Source of the DNA: Candidatus Gastranaerophilales bacterium
Lineage (GTDB): Bacteria; Cyanobacteriota; Vampirovibrionia; Gastranaerophilales; JAQUYY01
Direction: 5' to 3'
DNA length: 6,599 bases
Assembly (NCBI GenBank): GCA_028691575.1
Contig: JAQUYY010000104.1
Location: 1 to 6,599, forward strand
The translations under genes were made by a program, and so were the position numbers. Positions within the stretch are counted from its first letter, which is position 1. Every line of letters starts with the position of its first letter. A model generated the notes under the pieces. That model did not search any database, was not told the origin of the DNA, and worked only from the letters and a program-made list of their open reading frames with translations. This document shows positions 6,038-6,599 of the stretch, piece by piece.

Positions 6038-6599
6038 ATGCTAAAAAAAATTCAAGAATCCGAGAATAAATTTATCAGGAAGCTTGGATTCACCCTGGCT
6101 GAAACATTGATAGTAATAGCAATAATCGGAATAATTGCCTCAATAGTTACACCAATGTTATTTGGCACAACAAGCGATGCAGAATTAAAAGCAAAGTGGA
6201 AAAAGATTTATGCAGATTTATCTCAGGTAACACAATTGATCGTTGTTAATAACGGTGGAAGCTTAAATGGATTTTTTGAACATAATACTGATGTTAAAAA
6301 TGCATTTGCAGAAAAATTAAATATCATAAAAGAATGCTCAGATTCTACAGCAGATGGATGTTGGCATGAAGCAAATAATTGGCATTTTTTAAATGGAACA
6401 AACGGGACAAATAACAATAAGCCGGGATTAATATTAAATAATGGCGTTTTATTGGTGTTGTGGTCAAAATCTGTAAATTGCAGTAATCCTGTTGGTGATT
6501 ATACAAGATGTGCCGGGATGAATATTGATATCAATGGATTTAAAAAACCTAATATAGTAGGAAAAGACATTTTTAATGCAAATATAACATCAAATGCAT
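6038..6599 (+). CDS. Type IV prepilin-like protein, copy 2, 3' end outside window
   Basis: 187 codons are visible without a stop. After a 17-residue leader ending in RKLG comes FTLAE, with Glu22 as the mature Glu5. Forty residues from Gly17 (GFTLAETLIV to AKWKK) are identical to copy 1, and similarity continues through DLSQ, NNGGSL, KNAFAEKLNIIK, GCW, LILNNG and NGFKKP..GKDI (167-178). Cysteines 100, 108, 148 and 158 match cysteines of copy 1, while the cysteine in the LILNNGC position is replaced by Val137. AAGGA at 6025-6029 lies 8 bases before the ATG. No nearer start codon could give the usual short leader. By comparison with copy 1 about 35-40 residues are missing at the right edge. Its function is presumably a pseudopilin or minor pilin. 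The specific subunit is unknown. Confidence 0.87.
   Translation, partial: MLKKIQESENKFIRKLGFTLAETLIVIAIIGIIASIVTPMLFGTTSDAELKAKWKKIYADLSQVTQLIVVNNGGSLNGFFEHNTDVKNAFAEKLNIIKECSDSTADGCWHEANNWHFLNGTNGTNNNKPGLILNNGVLLVLWSKSVNCSNPVGDYTRCAGMNIDINGFKKPNIVGKDIFNANITSNA
6086..6232 (+). repeat. Dispersed direct repeat, right copy (pilin N-terminal coding region)
   Basis: This is the partner of 2437-2583. The exact runs are at 6119-6141 and 6159-6180. The copies are in the same orientation, about 3.6 kb apart, and bracket the transporter-era operon. Confidence 0.85.

Noticed and set aside
6043..6050. A8 run just after the start of the second pilin as a phase-variation tract
   Set aside because: Runs of A7-A8 also occur elsewhere in this AT-rich window (for example 5001-5008 in the transporter gene). 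Without population data there is no reason to single it out.
2437..6232. The two pilin repeats as ends of a mobile element
   Set aside because: The similarity is confined to coding sequence with silent drift. There is no transposase, terminal inverted repeat or target duplication, and the enclosed genes are core functions.

Overview
The window is AT-rich bacterial DNA read with the standard bacterial code. It looks like an ordinary chromosomal segment, not a phage or plasmid. The best guess at the organism is a non-photosynthetic relative of Cyanobacteria of the Gastranaerophilales/Melainabacteria type. This rests on low GC content and on two prepilin-like proteins with a GFTLAETLIV N-terminus, a KAKWKK..YxDLSQ helix, a CW pair and a DxNGFKKPN..GKD C-terminal motif, a style I associate with that group. 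It is an inference from memory, not a database match.

Layout. On the minus strand, positions 1002 down to 1 hold a two-gene unit: a 71-residue cysteine-containing protein of unknown function that overlaps, by ATGA, prmC, the release-factor glutamine methyltransferase, which runs off the left edge. A 76-bp divergent intergenic region separates this unit from gdhA (glutamate dehydrogenase, plus strand, 1079-2332). gdhA ends at a perfect-palindrome terminator. A good promoter that starts in the terminator's T-rich end drives a prepilin-like gene (2425-3102). Then come 115 bp with an extended -10 promoter and a two-gene unit joined by a one-base stop/start overlap (TAATG): a 613-residue fusion of a cation-diffusion-facilitator (CDF) transporter with the cytosolic CBS-pair/CorC module (3218-5059), followed by era (5059-5964). 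A second prepilin-like gene (6038 onward) is cut by the right edge and is a clear paralogue of the first.

How the parts fit. PrmC (translation termination) and Era (30S assembly) are core translation functions, and GdhA links carbon and nitrogen metabolism. The CDF-CorC fusion would move a divalent cation and carries what looks like an adenine-nucleotide-sensing regulatory module. Its coupling to era recalls the known clustering of CorC/YbeX proteins with ribosome-maturation genes. The two pilin-like genes appear to be independent single-gene units placed on either side of the transporter-era operon.

The most notable item is the CDF-CBS-CorC architecture, in which a CDF transporter stands where CorC/CNNM proteins normally have their DUF21 membrane domain. 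No mobile element, CRISPR array, tRNA or rRNA was seen.
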